Source: an uncultured Pelagibacteraceae bacterium (GTDB lineage: Bacteria; Pseudomonadota; Alphaproteobacteria; Pelagibacterales; Pelagibacteraceae). Taken from it: a stretch of 64,000 nucleotides of DNA. Both the position numbers and the translations under genes were made by a program. Positions within the stretch are counted from its first letter, which is position 1. Each line of letters starts with the position of its first letter. The DNA lies in the NCBI GenBank assembly GCA_902625945.1, contig CACODG010000004.1, positions 29,569-93,568 of the forward strand, written 5' to 3'. The notes beneath the pieces are model-generated. The model made no database searches. It was not told the DNA's origin and saw only the letters and a list, made by a program, of their open reading frames with translations. Positions 8,328 through 16,978 of the stretch are shown here, in pieces.

Positions 8328-9158
8328 TCAGATCTCAAGTTTAGTATGTTTTATTTCTGAAACTGGACCTCTCATAAATATATTAAGATCTGTATCCATT
8401 TTTATATTTAAACTACCTTCTTCAAATTTAATATTGATATCATTTTTAGTTAACTTCTTTATAAATGAAGCAACAGCAGTTGCACAGGCAGCAGTCCCAC
8501 ATGCTTTTGTTAATCCTGCTCCTCGTTCCCAAACATTTACTGTAATGTTATTTTCATCATTTATTTGAGCAAAAGTAACATTGGTTCTCTCAGGAAATAA
8601 TTCATGACTCTCTATTTTTGGCCCTAATGTTTTTAAATCATATTCAAAGCAGTCTTTAACAAAAAAAATTATATGGGGGTTTCCAACGTTGAGGCTAAAC
8701 CCATTAGTGAATTCTTTACCATCAATATTCAGAGTTATATTTTTGGTATCTAACTTTTCTTTTAATGGAATCTTAGTCCATTCAAATATAGGTTTTCCCA
8801 TTTCCAGCTGAACATCAGATTCCCCAATAATTTTTGCATTAAGCATCCTATTGCTTGTTCTTAACTTAATTACTTTATTGTTTATATCTTTGCTTAATAA
8901 GTAGGCCACACACCTACTTCCATTTCCACACGCACTTACTTCACCTCCATCTTTATTAAAAATGGTTATTGGAAAAGCATTATTGATTTCTTTTTCAATA
9001 AAAATAATTTGATCAAATTCAATATTGCGATGAAAAGATTTAAGATTTCCCAAATGAATTATTTTTTCTTTGGGTATATTTATGGATTTTTCTCTTCTAT
9101 CTATGATAATAAATCTATTACCTAAACCATCCATTCTAAAAGCATTAATCAAAGGCAT
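8328..9158 (-). CDS. dapF: Diaminopimelate epimerase
   Basis: Converts LL- to meso-diaminopimelate, used for lysine (via lysA, also in this window) and for peptidoglycan. The two catalytic cysteines are visible: Cys77 in ACGNGSRC and the second in KACGTAACA near residue 219. Length (276) is standard. It is the first gene of a minus-strand pair with ftsY and is divergent from ffh, with 167 bases between the start codons. That intergenic region is mostly occupied by the ffh leader, so the dapF promoter must overlap the upstream end of it. Confidence 0.96.
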   Translation of the reverse strand: MPLINAFRMDGLGNRFIIIDRREKSINIPKEKIIHLGNLKSFHRNIEFDQIIFIEKEINNAFPITIFNKDGGEVSACGNGSRCVAYLLSKDINNKVIKLRTSNRMLNAKIIGESDVQLEMGKPIFEWTKIPLKEKLDTKNITLNIDGKEFTNGFSLNVGNPHIIFFVKDCFEYDLKTLGPKIESHELFPERTNVTFAQINDENNITVNVWERGAGLTKACGTAACATAVASFIKKLTKNDINIKFEEGSLNIKMDTDLNIFMRGPVSEIKHTKLEI

Positions 9159-9183
9159 ATTAGTAGATTAGTATAATTATTCA

Positions 9184-9212
9184 TTGACTTTTAAAACCCC
9201 AAATTGTAGTTT
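9184..9212 (+). promoter_or_regulatory. Candidate sigma70-type promoter for ffh
   Basis: TTGACT at 9184-9189, a 17-base spacer and a poor -10-like TAGTTT at 9207-9212. The predicted start of transcription, near 9219, falls just upstream of the first leader hairpin at 9224, which supports the reading. The same TTGACT -35 hexamer occurs before rplU. The -10 is a weak match, so this remains tentative. Confidence 0.4.
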
Positions 9213-9223
9213 TCACAAACTTT

Positions 9224-9301
9224 CCGCAAATACACATGTTTTTGCGGTGCTCTTAAAAACAAGAGTGTCGACACTAGTCAGCGAAGGTTCGCCCACTAGT
9301 G
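9224..9301 (+). ncRNA. Structured leader RNA upstream of ffh (three hairpins)
   Basis: Three hairpins sit in a row in a region that is GC-richer than its surroundings. Hairpin 1 pairs ccgcaaa (9224-9230) with tttgcgg (9241-9247). Hairpin 2 pairs ctctt (9250-9254) with aagag (9261-9265). Hairpin 3 pairs cactagt (9272-9278) with actagtg (9295-9301), with an inner gcga/tcgc stem closing an AGGT loop. The third stem ends 24 bases before the ffh ATG. From memory, a candidate cis-regulatory RNA before the SRP protein gene was reported in comparative studies of Candidatus Pelagibacter ubique, and this is very likely that element. It lacks the conserved domain of 4.5S RNA. What it senses is unknown. 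Confidence 0.75.
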
Positions 9302-9325
9302 CGATAGGTGTTGGGTGTTTTAAAA

Positions 9326-10678
9326 ATGTTTGAAAATTTAACGAATAAATTAGAAAGTATTTTTTCTAAGCTAAAAAGTGCTCCCTCATTGACTGAGGAA
9401 CAAGTTGACTCTGGATTAAAAGAAATACGATTAGCTTTATTAGAAGCTGATGTAGCTCTTCCTGTCACTAAAGCATTTATAGCTAATGTAAAACCAAAAG
9501 CTATTGGTAAAGAAATTATAAAATCAACATCTGCTGGACAAACGATAGTTAAAATTGTCTACGATGAATTAGTTAATATTTTAGGCTCCAAAAATGAGGA
9601 ACTTAACTTCAAAGCTGTCCCACCAGTTTCACTTTTATTAGTTGGATTACAGGGTTCAGGTAAAACTACTTCTGCAGCAAAGTTAGCAAAAAATATAGAG
9701 AAAAATTATAAAAAAAAAGTAATGGTAGCTAGTTTAGATGTTTATAGGCCAGCTGCTCAAGAACAACTTAAATTACTTGCTGAAGCAAATGGAATTCAAT
9801 GTTTGCCGATTGTTGAGAAGCAACAACCAATAGACATTACTAAAAGAGCACTAAATGCAGCTAACCTTAACGGCTCAGATGTTATTATATTTGATACCGC
9901 AGGAAGAACCCAGATAGACTTACCCATGATGTCTGAGATTAAGCAAATAAAAGATATTACAAAACCAGCAGAAACAATTTTAGTAGCTGACTCTTTGACA
10001 GGACAAATAGCTGTAAATGTTGCAAAAGAATTTGACATTGCTGTTAATCTTTCTGGAATTATTCTTACACGAGTTGATGGTGACGCAAGAGGTGGTGCAG
10101 CATTGAGCATGAAACACGTGACGGGAAAACCAATTAAATATATCGGAGTTGGAGAAAAAATTACTGATCTTGAACTTTTCCATCCTGATAGATTAGCCAA
10201 CAGAATATTAGGAATGGGTGATGTTATTACTTTAGTAGAGAAAGCCCAACAAGATTTAAGTGATGAAAAAATTAAAGAAACAGAAGATGAATTAAAAAAA
10301 GGAATATTTACAATGGACTCATATCTTTCTCAGCTAAGACAAATGAAAAAAATGGGAGGCATGGAAGGAGTTATGTCTATGTTGCCAGGAGTGAATAAAA
10401 TGAAAGCAAAAATGGATCAAGCGAATATTGATGAAAAAATGCTAGTGGAAAACGAAGCAATTATTTTATCAATGACTAAAAATGAGAGAGAAAATCCAAA
10501 AATTATTAGCGGATCAAGGAGGAAAAGAATTTCTAAAGGAGCAGGTGTAGATGTTTCAAAAATTAATAAACTATTGAAACAATTTAAAATGATGTCAGAC
10601 ATGATGAAAAAAATGTCTCAAGGTAAAAAAATTCCATCTGGAATGATCCCAGATGAAATGTTCAATCAACTAAAATGA
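9326..10678 (+). CDS. ffh: Signal recognition particle protein Ffh
   Basis: The protein part of the SRP; binds signal peptides on ribosomes and 4.5S RNA, and docks to FtsY. From the preferred ATG at 9326 (MFENLTNKLE) the protein has 450 residues. The ORF-track start (GTG 9308) lies just after the leader hairpin and adds only six non-conserved residues. Visible parts are the N domain (1-90), the G domain with GLQGSGKTTSA at 107-117, DTAGR and a G4 TRVDGDARGG, and the methionine-rich M domain from about 300 to the end, with the RNA-binding SGSRRKRISKGAG region near 400. It begins the co-directional run to rpsP and onward. Confidence 0.97.
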   Translation: MFENLTNKLESIFSKLKSAPSLTEEQVDSGLKEIRLALLEADVALPVTKAFIANVKPKAIGKEIIKSTSAGQTIVKIVYDELVNILGSKNEELNFKAVPPVSLLLVGLQGSGKTTSAAKLAKNIEKNYKKKVMVASLDVYRPAAQEQLKLLAEANGIQCLPIVEKQQPIDITKRALNAANLNGSDVIIFDTAGRTQIDLPMMSEIKQIKDITKPAETILVADSLTGQIAVNVAKEFDIAVNLSGIILTRVDGDARGGAALSMKHVTGKPIKYIGVGEKITDLELFHPDRLANRILGMGDVITLVEKAQQDLSDEKIKETEDELKKGIFTMDSYLSQLRQMKKMGGMEGVMSMLPGVNKMKAKMDQANIDEKMLVENEAIILSMTKNERENPKIISGSRRKRISKGAGVDVSKINKLLKQFKMMSDMMKKMSQGKKIPSGMIPDEMFNQLK

Positions 10679-10688
10679 AAGGTATAAA

Positions 10689-11243
10689 ATGTTAAGAATA
10701 AGACTATCAATGGGTGGCGTAAGAAAAAGACCTATTTATAAAATTGTAATTGCTGACAGTAGATATCCAAGAGATGGAAAATTTATTGAAAAAATTGGTT
10801 CTTACAATCCATTGCTTCCAAAAGATAAAAAGGAAAGAATTAAAGTAGAAGCAGAAAGAGTAAAATATTGGATGAGTAAAGGGGCTCAACCAACGATGAG
10901 AGTTTCTAGATTACTTGGAGAGGTACAGTTAATGCCAATGCCAAAACCTGGAAACAATCCTCAAAAGGCGATTCCTAAAAAAGATAGAAAAAAAGCTGAA
11001 GGAGATAAAAAAGAAGAAACAAAAAAAGATGCTCCAGCAGCTGAGGGCAAAAAACCAGATCAAAAAGCTGACGCAAAAAAAGATGAACCTAAAAAGGAAG
11101 AACCAAAGAAGGAAGAACCAAAGAAGGAAGAACCTAAAAAGGAACAACCTAAAGCAGAAGCTAAAAAAGAAGAGTCAAAGAAGGAAGAACCTAAAGCAGA
11201 AGCTAAAAAGGAAGAGCCAAAGAAGGAAGAGAAAAAGGCTTAA
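10689..11243 (+). CDS. rpsP: Ribosomal protein bS16 with a long Lys/Glu/Pro-rich tail
   Basis: Small-subunit ribosomal protein needed for 30S assembly. Residues 1-80 are the normal S16 fold (MLRIRLSMGGVRKRPIYKIV, then DSRYPRDGKFIEKIGSYNP). From about residue 95 to 184 the protein is a low-complexity tail built from repeats of the type KKEEP and KAEAK. Alphaproteobacterial S16 proteins often carry C-terminal extensions, but this one roughly doubles the length. The gene lies 10 bases after ffh. The next gene is trmD after 17 bases, with no rimM between. Confidence 0.96.
   Translation: MLRIRLSMGGVRKRPIYKIVIADSRYPRDGKFIEKIGSYNPLLPKDKKERIKVEAERVKYWMSKGAQPTMRVSRLLGEVQLMPMPKPGNNPQKAIPKKDRKKAEGDKKEETKKDAPAAEGKKPDQKADAKKDEPKKEEPKKEEPKKEEPKKEQPKAEAKKEESKKEEPKAEAKKEEPKKEEKKA
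11086..11233 (+). repeat. Degenerate 15-base tandem repeat coding the S16 tail
   Basis: The 3' part of rpsP consists of imperfect copies of a 15-base unit like gaaccaaagaaggaa, encoding (K)KEEP, alternating with a gcagaagctaaaaa-type unit encoding AEAKK. The repeat is in frame and divisible by three, so copy-number change would only lengthen or shorten the tail. Its high A content also leaves alternative frames open, which explains two spurious ORFs in the track. Confidence 0.8.
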
Positions 11244-11260
11244 CTAAAAGGTAAATAAAG

Positions 11261-11953
11261 ATGTTAGAAGTAAAAATTTTTACTTTATATCCGGATTTAT
11301 TTCCTGGACCCTTGAATATCGGAATATATAAAAAGGCAAAAGAAAACAAAATTTGGGATCTGAAAGTAATAGATATAAGAGATTATTCTACAGATAAACA
11401 TAATTCTGTAGATGATACCCCTTTTGGAGGTGGAAATGGAATGCTTTTGCGTCCCGATATATTAGCCTCTGCACTTGATCAGAATATAAAAAAAGGAGAA
11501 AAAATTATTTACTTATCTCCTAGGGGAAAAAAATTTGATCAAAATGAAGCTAGATCTTTAAGCAAAGAAAAAAAATTGAACATTATTTGTGGACATTTTG
11601 AGGGTATTGATCAAAGACTTTTGGAAACAAGAAATATTAAAGAATATAGTCTTGGTGATTTCATTCTTTCAGGTGGTGAGACAGCGTCTTTTGTTTTTGT
11701 TGATGCACTCGTAAGACTATTACCAGGAGTGCTTGGAAATGAAAATTCAGCTAAAGAAGAAAGTTTTGAAAATTATCTTTTAGAATATCCTCAATACACA
11801 AAACCCAGAGAATGGGAAGGTAAAAGACCGCCAGAGGTCTTATTTTCAGGTGATCATGCCAAAATAAAAGGGTGGCGTTTGTCTCAATCAGAGGCTATAA
11901 CACGTCGCCAGAGACCTGATCTTTGGAAAAAATATTTAGAGAAAAAAAAATGA
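11261..11953 (+). CDS. trmD: tRNA (guanine-N1)-methyltransferase TrmD
   Basis: Methylates G37 of tRNAs with a G next to the anticodon, using SAM, which prevents frameshifting. Family motifs include [18 protein letters not shown] (about 50-67), the knot segments [13 protein letters not shown] and [22 protein letters not shown] and [11 protein letters not shown]. The C-terminal [24 protein letters not shown] is also typical. At 230 residues it is of normal size. It overlaps rplS by 4 bases (ATGA). Its direct contact with rpsP, without rimM, departs from the usual rpsP-rimM-trmD-rplS order. Confidence 0.97.
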   Translation: MLEVKIFTLYPDLFPGPLNIGIYKKAKENKIWDLKVIDIRDYSTDKHNSVDDTPFGGGNGMLLRPDILASALDQNIKKGEKIIYLSPRGKKFDQNEARSLSKEKKLNIICGHFEGIDQRLLETRNIKEYSLGDFILSGGETASFVFVDALVRLLPGVLGNENSAKEESFENYLLEYPQYTKPREWEGKRPPEVLFSGDHAKIKGWRLSQSEAITRRQRPDLWKKYLEKKK

Positions 11954-12459
11954 AAAATATCGAAGACATAAACAAAGCAGCGATTAAAAAAATAGTTGCT
12001 AACAAAAAAATTACAGAATTTTCTCCAGGAGACACAATAAGAGTTGGTGTTAAAATTGTAGAGGGTAAAAGAGAAAGAATTCAATATTTCGAAGGTGTTT
12101 GTATAGCAAAAAAAAATAGGGACATAAATTCCTCTTTTACAGTTAGAAAAATATCATTCGGTGAAGGTGTAGAAAGGACATTTGCTCTTTATAGTCCTAA
12201 TGTTGACTCAATAAAAGTAATTAGATCAGGAAAAGTAAGAAGGGCAAAACTTTATTACTTAAGAGATAGAAAAGGAAAATCTGCAAGGATTGCTGAAAAA
12301 ATTAAAAAAAAAATTGGAGTTGATGTAACAGTCAAACCTGAGGAAACAAAATTAAAACCGACTGAGCCTATTAATCAGAAGACAAAAGTCGAAGAAGTTA
12401 AGAATGAGGATCAAAAAGTCGAGGCTAAAGCTGAGAAGCCAATCAGCGAAAAAAAATAA
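11950..12459 (+). CDS. rplS: Ribosomal protein bL19
   Basis: Large-subunit protein at the 30S-50S interface. I choose the ATG at 11950 ([15 protein letters not shown]), which overlaps the trmD stop as ATGA; the track start at 11923 adds nine residues that merely translate trmD's end in another frame. The L19 core covers about residues 15-120 ([47 protein letters not shown]). After it comes a charged Lys/Glu-rich tail of about 50 residues, not conserved in the family and similar in character to the S16 tail. Confidence 0.96.
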   Translation: MKNIEDINKAAIKKIVANKKITEFSPGDTIRVGVKIVEGKRERIQYFEGVCIAKKNRDINSSFTVRKISFGEGVERTFALYSPNVDSIKVIRSGKVRRAKLYYLRDRKGKSARIAEKIKKKIGVDVTVKPEETKLKPTEPINQKTKVEEVKNEDQKVEAKAEKPISEKK

Positions 12460-12465
12460 AATTTA

Positions 12466-13863
12466 ATGTCTAAAACTCTATACGATAAGATATGGGAAAA
12501 CCATCTTGTTCATGAACAAAGCGATGGAACATCATTAATTTATGTTGATAGACATTTAGTCCATGAAGTTACAAGCCCCCAAGCATTTGAAGGACTAAGA
12601 TTGCAAAAAAGAAAAGTTAGACGGCCAGAATTAACTCTTGCAGTGCCTGACCACAATGTTCCTACAACTGACAGGTCTAAAGGCATAAATGATGAAGACT
12701 CTAGAATACAAGTAGAAACATTAAGAAAAAATTGCAAAGACTTTGGAGTAAAACTTTTTGATGTTAATGATAAGCGTCAAGGTATAGTCCATATTATAGG
12801 ACCTGAACAAGGCTTCACTCAACCAGGAACGGTTATAGTATGTGGCGATAGCCATACTGCTACACATGGAGCATTCGGTGCGTTAGCCTTTGGAATAGGA
12901 ACATCTGAAGTCGAACATGTTCTTGCCACGCAAACTTTAATGCAGAAGAAATCAAAAAATCTAAGAATAAACGTAAATGGCAATTTACCAAAGGGTGTTA
13001 CTGCAAAAGATGTAATATTAAAAATTATTGGCACAATTGGAACTGCGGGTGGAACTGGATATGTAGTTGAATTCGCTGGAGACGTTATAAAAAACTTAAG
13101 CATGGAAGAAAGAATGACCGTTTGCAATATGACTATTGAAGCTGGCGCCAGAGCGGGTTTAATCGCACCTGATGAAAAGACATTCAGTTATTTAGAAGGT
13201 AAAACGATGTCACCTAAAGGTGAAAATTGGGCTAAAGCTGTAGAATTTTGGAAGACTTTGTATTCTGACAAAGACTGCAAATTTGATAAAGAAATTAATA
13301 TTGATGGGAAAAACATAGAACCATTGGTTACCTGGGGGACTTCGCCACAAGATGTATCACCAGTAACTGGTATTGTACCTGATCCTGAAGAAGAAAAGAA
13401 TGAAGATAGAAAAATGGCTATGAAAAGATCTCTAGAATATATGGGGTTAAAAGCAAACACTAAAATTTCAGATATAAAGATTGATAAGATTTTTATAGGT
13501 AGCTGCACTAATGGAAGAATAGAGGACCTGAGATTGGCTGCTGATCTTTTAAAAGGCAAAAGGATTGCCGACAATGTCAGCGCTATGGTCGTACCGGGAT
13601 CCGGGTTAGTTAAAGAGCAAGCCGAAAAAGAAGGGTTAGATAAAATTTTTAAAAATGCAGGTTTTGAATGGAGGGAACCTGGCTGTTCTATGTGTTTAGG
13701 TATGAATCCAGATCAATTAAAGCCGAAAGAAAGATGCGCATCAACATCAAATAGAAATTTTGAGGGTAGACAAGGTCGTGGTGGAAGAACACATTTAGTT
13801 AGTCCAGGCATGGCTATTGCAGCTGCAATTAAGGGGCGATTAACAGACGTGAGAGAAATATAG
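12466..13863 (+). CDS. leuC: 3-isopropylmalate dehydratase large subunit
   Basis: Large subunit of isopropylmalate isomerase (leucine pathway), an aconitase-family [4Fe-4S] enzyme that works with LeuD. The iron-sulfur ligands are visible as the Cys in [14 protein letters not shown] (about 347) and the pair in [11 protein letters not shown] (about 407 and 410). Other family motifs are [19 protein letters not shown] near the start and [27 protein letters not shown] near 125. Length (465) is normal. It follows rplS after 6 bases and precedes leuD by one base, so the leu genes share the ribosomal/ffh transcript. Confidence 0.97.
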   Translation: MSKTLYDKIWENHLVHEQSDGTSLIYVDRHLVHEVTSPQAFEGLRLQKRKVRRPELTLAVPDHNVPTTDRSKGINDEDSRIQVETLRKNCKDFGVKLFDVNDKRQGIVHIIGPEQGFTQPGTVIVCGDSHTATHGAFGALAFGIGTSEVEHVLATQTLMQKKSKNLRINVNGNLPKGVTAKDVILKIIGTIGTAGGTGYVVEFAGDVIKNLSMEERMTVCNMTIEAGARAGLIAPDEKTFSYLEGKTMSPKGENWAKAVEFWKTLYSDKDCKFDKEINIDGKNIEPLVTWGTSPQDVSPVTGIVPDPEEEKNEDRKMAMKRSLEYMGLKANTKISDIKIDKIFIGSCTNGRIEDLRLAADLLKGKRIADNVSAMVVPGSGLVKEQAEKEGLDKIFKNAGFEWREPGCSMCLGMNPDQLKPKERCASTSNRNFEGRQGRGGRTHLVSPGMAIAAAIKGRLTDVREI

Positions 13864-13864
13864 A

Positions 13865-14470
13865 ATGGAAAAATTTAATAATTTAAAATCAATACCATCA
13901 TATTTGTCATTACAAAATATTGATACAGATATGATTATCCCTAAGCAATTTTTAAAAACGATTAAAAGAACAGGTTTAGGTAAAAGTCTGTTTTATGAAA
14001 TGCGATATGATGAAAACGGAAAAAAAATTGCTGATTTTATTCTTAATAAGGAACCGTATAACAAATCTAAAATTCTTTTAGCTGGTAAAAATTTTGGATG
14101 CGGTTCATCCAGAGAGCATGCTCCATGGGCACTTTCTGATTTTGGTATAAAAAGTGTAGTAAGCTCGAGCTTTGCAGATATTTTTTACAATAATTGTTTT
14201 AAAAATGGAATCCTTCCAATTAAGATTGACGATAAAATTGTAGTTGAGTTAGCTGAGTATTGTAAAAGGAAAGAAGAAATTGAAATAAATTTAGAAAAGC
14301 AAGAAATAAAATACGGAAACAAAATTGTGAAGTTTGAACTAGATGCCTTTAAAAAGAAGTGTTTGATGGAAGGACTAGATGATATAGCCCTATCGATGGA
14401 AAAAATTTCTAAAATAGACGACTATGAAGAAAAATTACAAAATACAAAACCTTGGGTTTTAAATAAATAA
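13865..14470 (+). CDS. leuD: 3-isopropylmalate dehydratase small subunit
   Basis: Small swivelling subunit of isopropylmalate isomerase. Recognised by [23 protein letters not shown] (about 18-40) and the substrate-binding loop [17 protein letters not shown] (about 75-91), followed by [19 protein letters not shown]. At 201 residues it has the normal bacterial length. It starts one base after leuC ends and its last base overlaps the first base of leuB, so the three leu genes are clearly one unit. Confidence 0.97.
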   Translation: MEKFNNLKSIPSYLSLQNIDTDMIIPKQFLKTIKRTGLGKSLFYEMRYDENGKKIADFILNKEPYNKSKILLAGKNFGCGSSREHAPWALSDFGIKSVVSSSFADIFYNNCFKNGILPIKIDDKIVVELAEYCKRKEEIEINLEKQEIKYGNKIVKFELDAFKKKCLMEGLDDIALSMEKISKIDDYEEKLQNTKPWVLNK

Positions 14471-15570
14471 TGTCTAAAACTAGGAAAATTTTACTTTTAC
14501 CTGGCGACGGTATTGGTCCAGAGGTAATTGCTGAAGTAAGAAAAATACTAGATTGGATGAATAAAACAAAATCTTTAGATTTTGTTTTAAGCCAAGAGCT
14601 AATTGGAGGCGCATCTATCGATGCCAATAAAGTTCCAATTACAGATGAGGTTTTTTATAAATCTTTAGAGTCAGATGCAGTAATACTAGGTGCATGCGGT
14701 GGACCTAAATGGGATAACTTGGAATTTTCAAAAAAACCTGAGAGAGCTCTTTTAAAACTTAGAAAAGAATTAAAATTATTTGCCAACTTAAGACCTGCAA
14801 TTTGTTTCAAACAATTAGTTGACTCCTCAACTCTTAAACCAGAAATCGTATCAGGTTTAGATATAATGATAGTAAGAGAACTAACTGGCGGTATTTATTT
14901 CGGTGAACCAAGAGGCATTGAGCCAATAGAAAATAATCAAAGGAAGGGTGTTAATACCCACACTTATACAACATCAGAAATTCATAGGATTGCTCGTGTG
15001 GCTTTCGATTTGGCAAAAAAAAGAAGAAACAAAGTTACATCTTGTGAAAAATCAAATGTAATGGAAGCAGGCGTGTTATGGAGAGAAGAAGTCCAGGTAA
15101 TAAAAGATAAAGAGTTTCAAAAAGTTGAGCTTAATCACATGTTAGCTGACAACTGTGCTATGCAACTTTTAAGGTATCCAAAACAGTTCGATGTAATATT
15201 AGCTGATAATCTGTTTGGTGACATGTTGTCTGATGAGGCCGCTATGTTAACTGGCTCTCTTGGTCTTTTACCTTCTGCCTCGTTAGGCTCAAAAGATAAA
15301 AACGGGAGAATTAGATCTCTTTACGAACCTGTTCACGGGTCAGCTCCAGATATTGAAGGTAAAAATATAGCAAATCCAATTGCTACAATTTTAAGTTTAT
15401 CAATGGCTTTAAGATATTCTTTGGACCTCGGTAAAGAAGCTGACCAAATTGATAAGGCAGTTCAAAGCGTTCTTGACGAGGGTTTAAGAACTAAAGATAT
15501 AATGTCAAAAAATACGAAAGAAGTTTCAACAACTGACATGGGTGATGCAATTATTGCAAAATTGAAATAA
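14470..15570 (+). CDS. leuB: 3-isopropylmalate dehydrogenase
   Basis: Oxidative decarboxylation of 3-isopropylmalate with NAD in leucine synthesis. Family motifs: [19 protein letters not shown] at the N-terminus, [11 protein letters not shown] (about 75), [22 protein letters not shown] (about 140), the catalytic-site stretch [18 protein letters not shown] (about 240) and the NAD-binding [16 protein letters not shown] (about 280). Length 366 is typical. It closes the leuCDB set; asd follows after 11 bases. Confidence 0.97.
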   Translation: MSKTRKILLLPGDGIGPEVIAEVRKILDWMNKTKSLDFVLSQELIGGASIDANKVPITDEVFYKSLESDAVILGACGGPKWDNLEFSKKPERALLKLRKELKLFANLRPAICFKQLVDSSTLKPEIVSGLDIMIVRELTGGIYFGEPRGIEPIENNQRKGVNTHTYTTSEIHRIARVAFDLAKKRRNKVTSCEKSNVMEAGVLWREEVQVIKDKEFQKVELNHMLADNCAMQLLRYPKQFDVILADNLFGDMLSDEAAMLTGSLGLLPSASLGSKDKNGRIRSLYEPVHGSAPDIEGKNIANPIATILSLSMALRYSLDLGKEADQIDKAVQSVLDEGLRTKDIMSKNTKEVSTTDMGDAIIAKLK

Positions 15571-15581
15571 AGTAAATTGTT

Positions 15582-16574
15582 ATGAATTTTGCAATAATTG
15601 GTGCCTCAGGTAATGTTGGAAGAAAAACGATTGAAATTTTAGAAAAATCTAAAATAAAACTCGATAATCTTTTTTTAGTGGCTTCGGCAAAAAGTGCAGG
15701 CAAGAAAATTAAATTTAGAAATAAAGAAATTGAGATTGAGGTTTTAGAAAATTATGATTTTTCCAAAGCACAAATTACTTTTTTTGCAGCAGGAAGTAAA
15801 ATTGCAAAAGAATGGGCTCCAAAAGCATCAAAAAAAACAATTATAATTGACAACTCAAGTTATTTTAGGATGCAAAAAGATGTTCCTCTAGTTGTTTCAG
15901 AAGTTAATCCTGAAGCACTTGATAAACATAATAATATAATTTCAAATCCGAACTGCTCAACAATGCAAATGGTTTTAGCATTAAAACCTTTACATGACGA
16001 GTACAAAATTAAAAGAGTAATAGTCTCAACTTACCAAGCTGTATCTGGTGCAGGCAAAGCATCTATGGATGAGCTCTTCGATCAATCAAAAAAATATTTA
16101 GATGGAAAAAAAATTAATTCCCAAAATTTTACGAAACAAATAGCATTTAATTTAATACCCCATATCGATGTCTTTGAAAAAGATGGGTATACAAAAGAGG
16201 AATTGAAAATGACTAATGAGACAAAAAAAATCTTAGATGACGAAATTGAAGTTACGGCAACTTGCGTAAGAGTTCCCGTAAAAACAGGGCATTCCGAGTC
16301 GATCAATATTGAATTTGAAAACCTTTATGACTTTGAAAATATAATTAAGATTCTTCAAACAGCTCCTGGATGTAAAGTAGTTGATGAAAGAAAAGATGGA
16401 GGCTATATGACTCCTTTAGAGGCTGAAGGCGACTATACAACTTTTATTTCTAGGATTAGAAAGGACAATTCTAATATTAAGGCTATAAATTTGTGGGTAG
16501 TTTCTGATAATTTATTAAAAGGAGCGGCTTTAAATACAGTTCAAATAGCAGAGAGTTTGATGAAAAAAATATAA
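15582..16574 (+). CDS. asd: Aspartate-semialdehyde dehydrogenase
   Basis: NADPH-dependent reduction of aspartyl phosphate to aspartate semialdehyde, the branch point to lysine/DAP, methionine and threonine. The nucleotide-binding GASGNVGRKT is at 7-16, the catalytic Cys125 is in SNPNCSTMQM, and the catalytic His lies in VPVKTGHSESI. SEVNPEAL and YQAVSGAGKASMDEL are also typical. Length (330) is normal. Its presence after leuCDB follows the alphaproteobacterial order. Other genes of the same pathways in this window are dapF, lysA and metX. Confidence 0.96.
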   Translation: MNFAIIGASGNVGRKTIEILEKSKIKLDNLFLVASAKSAGKKIKFRNKEIEIEVLENYDFSKAQITFFAAGSKIAKEWAPKASKKTIIIDNSSYFRMQKDVPLVVSEVNPEALDKHNNIISNPNCSTMQMVLALKPLHDEYKIKRVIVSTYQAVSGAGKASMDELFDQSKKYLDGKKINSQNFTKQIAFNLIPHIDVFEKDGYTKEELKMTNETKKILDDEIEVTATCVRVPVKTGHSESINIEFENLYDFENIIKILQTAPGCKVVDERKDGGYMTPLEAEGDYTTFISRIRKDNSNIKAINLWVVSDNLLKGAALNTVQIAESLMKKI

Positions 16575-16594
16575 CTTTGGTTTATAAGTCAAAT

Positions 16595-16978
16595 ATGGAA
16601 AATAATAATCCTTTAAGTCCTCATCTTCAAATTTACAGATGGCAAATATCTTCTTTGTTATCTATTACACATAGAATAGTTGGTGTAATTAATTTTTTTG
16701 CAATAATTTTAATTTGCCTTTGGGCAATACTAATAACTTTTAGTCAAAATAATTATTCATCTATAAATTTGTTTTTAAACACAAGTTTTGGAAAATTTTT
16801 TGTTATTTCATTATGTTGGACTTTTAGCTTTCATATTTTAAATGAATTAAGACATTTAATTTGGGATGCTGGGTATGGATTTGATTTAAAAGTTGCGAAA
16901 ATTTCAGGTATAATTGTTTTCATTGGTTCATTTGTATTAACAATTTTATTTTATATTTTAGGGAGAAATATTTTTTAA
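16595..16978 (+). CDS. sdhC: Succinate dehydrogenase cytochrome b556 subunit
   Basis: Membrane anchor of complex II that binds heme b and ubiquinone together with SdhD. I prefer the ATG at 16595 (MENNNPLSPHLQIYRWQ), which matches the family's typical RPLSPHLQIYR-like start, to the TTG at 16577. The protein has about 127 residues and three hydrophobic helices. The SITHRIVGV motif (about 28-36) and the heme-ligand region SFHILNELRHLIWD (about 77-90) are present. It is followed by sdhD with no gap. Confidence 0.92.
   Translation: MENNNPLSPHLQIYRWQISSLLSITHRIVGVINFFAIILICLWAILITFSQNNYSSINLFLNTSFGKFFVISLCWTFSFHILNELRHLIWDAGYGFDLKVAKISGIIVFIGSFVLTILFYILGRNIF

Noticed and set aside
8245-8568. Plus-strand ORF of 107 residues spanning the ftsY/dapF junction
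   Set aside because: Antisense to two well-supported genes.
9159-9325. 4.5S (SRP) RNA gene upstream of ffh
   Set aside because: The region is structured, but I do not see the conserved GGAA-tetraloop domain with its asymmetric internal loop. The hairpins fit a leader element of ffh better.
9308-9325. GTG start for ffh at 9308
   Set aside because: The conserved Ffh N-terminus begins at MFENLTNKLE (ATG 9326); the extra residues are unlike the family and overlap the end of the leader structure.
9796-10200. Minus-strand ORF of 134 residues inside ffh
   Set aside because: Shadow frame of a highly conserved gene; no ribosome-binding site or family features.
11029-11247. ORF of 72 residues and the opposite-strand ORF 10929..11147 in the rpsP tail
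   Set aside because: Both are alternative frames of the A-rich S16 tail repeat; the composition leaves extra frames open.
11923-11949. Upstream start of rplS at 11923
   Set aside because: It adds nine residues encoded inside trmD in another frame; the ATGA overlap at 11950 is the better start.
13188-13574. Minus-strand ORF of 128 residues inside leuC
   Set aside because: Shadow of leuC; serine/proline-rich translation is typical of an antisense frame.
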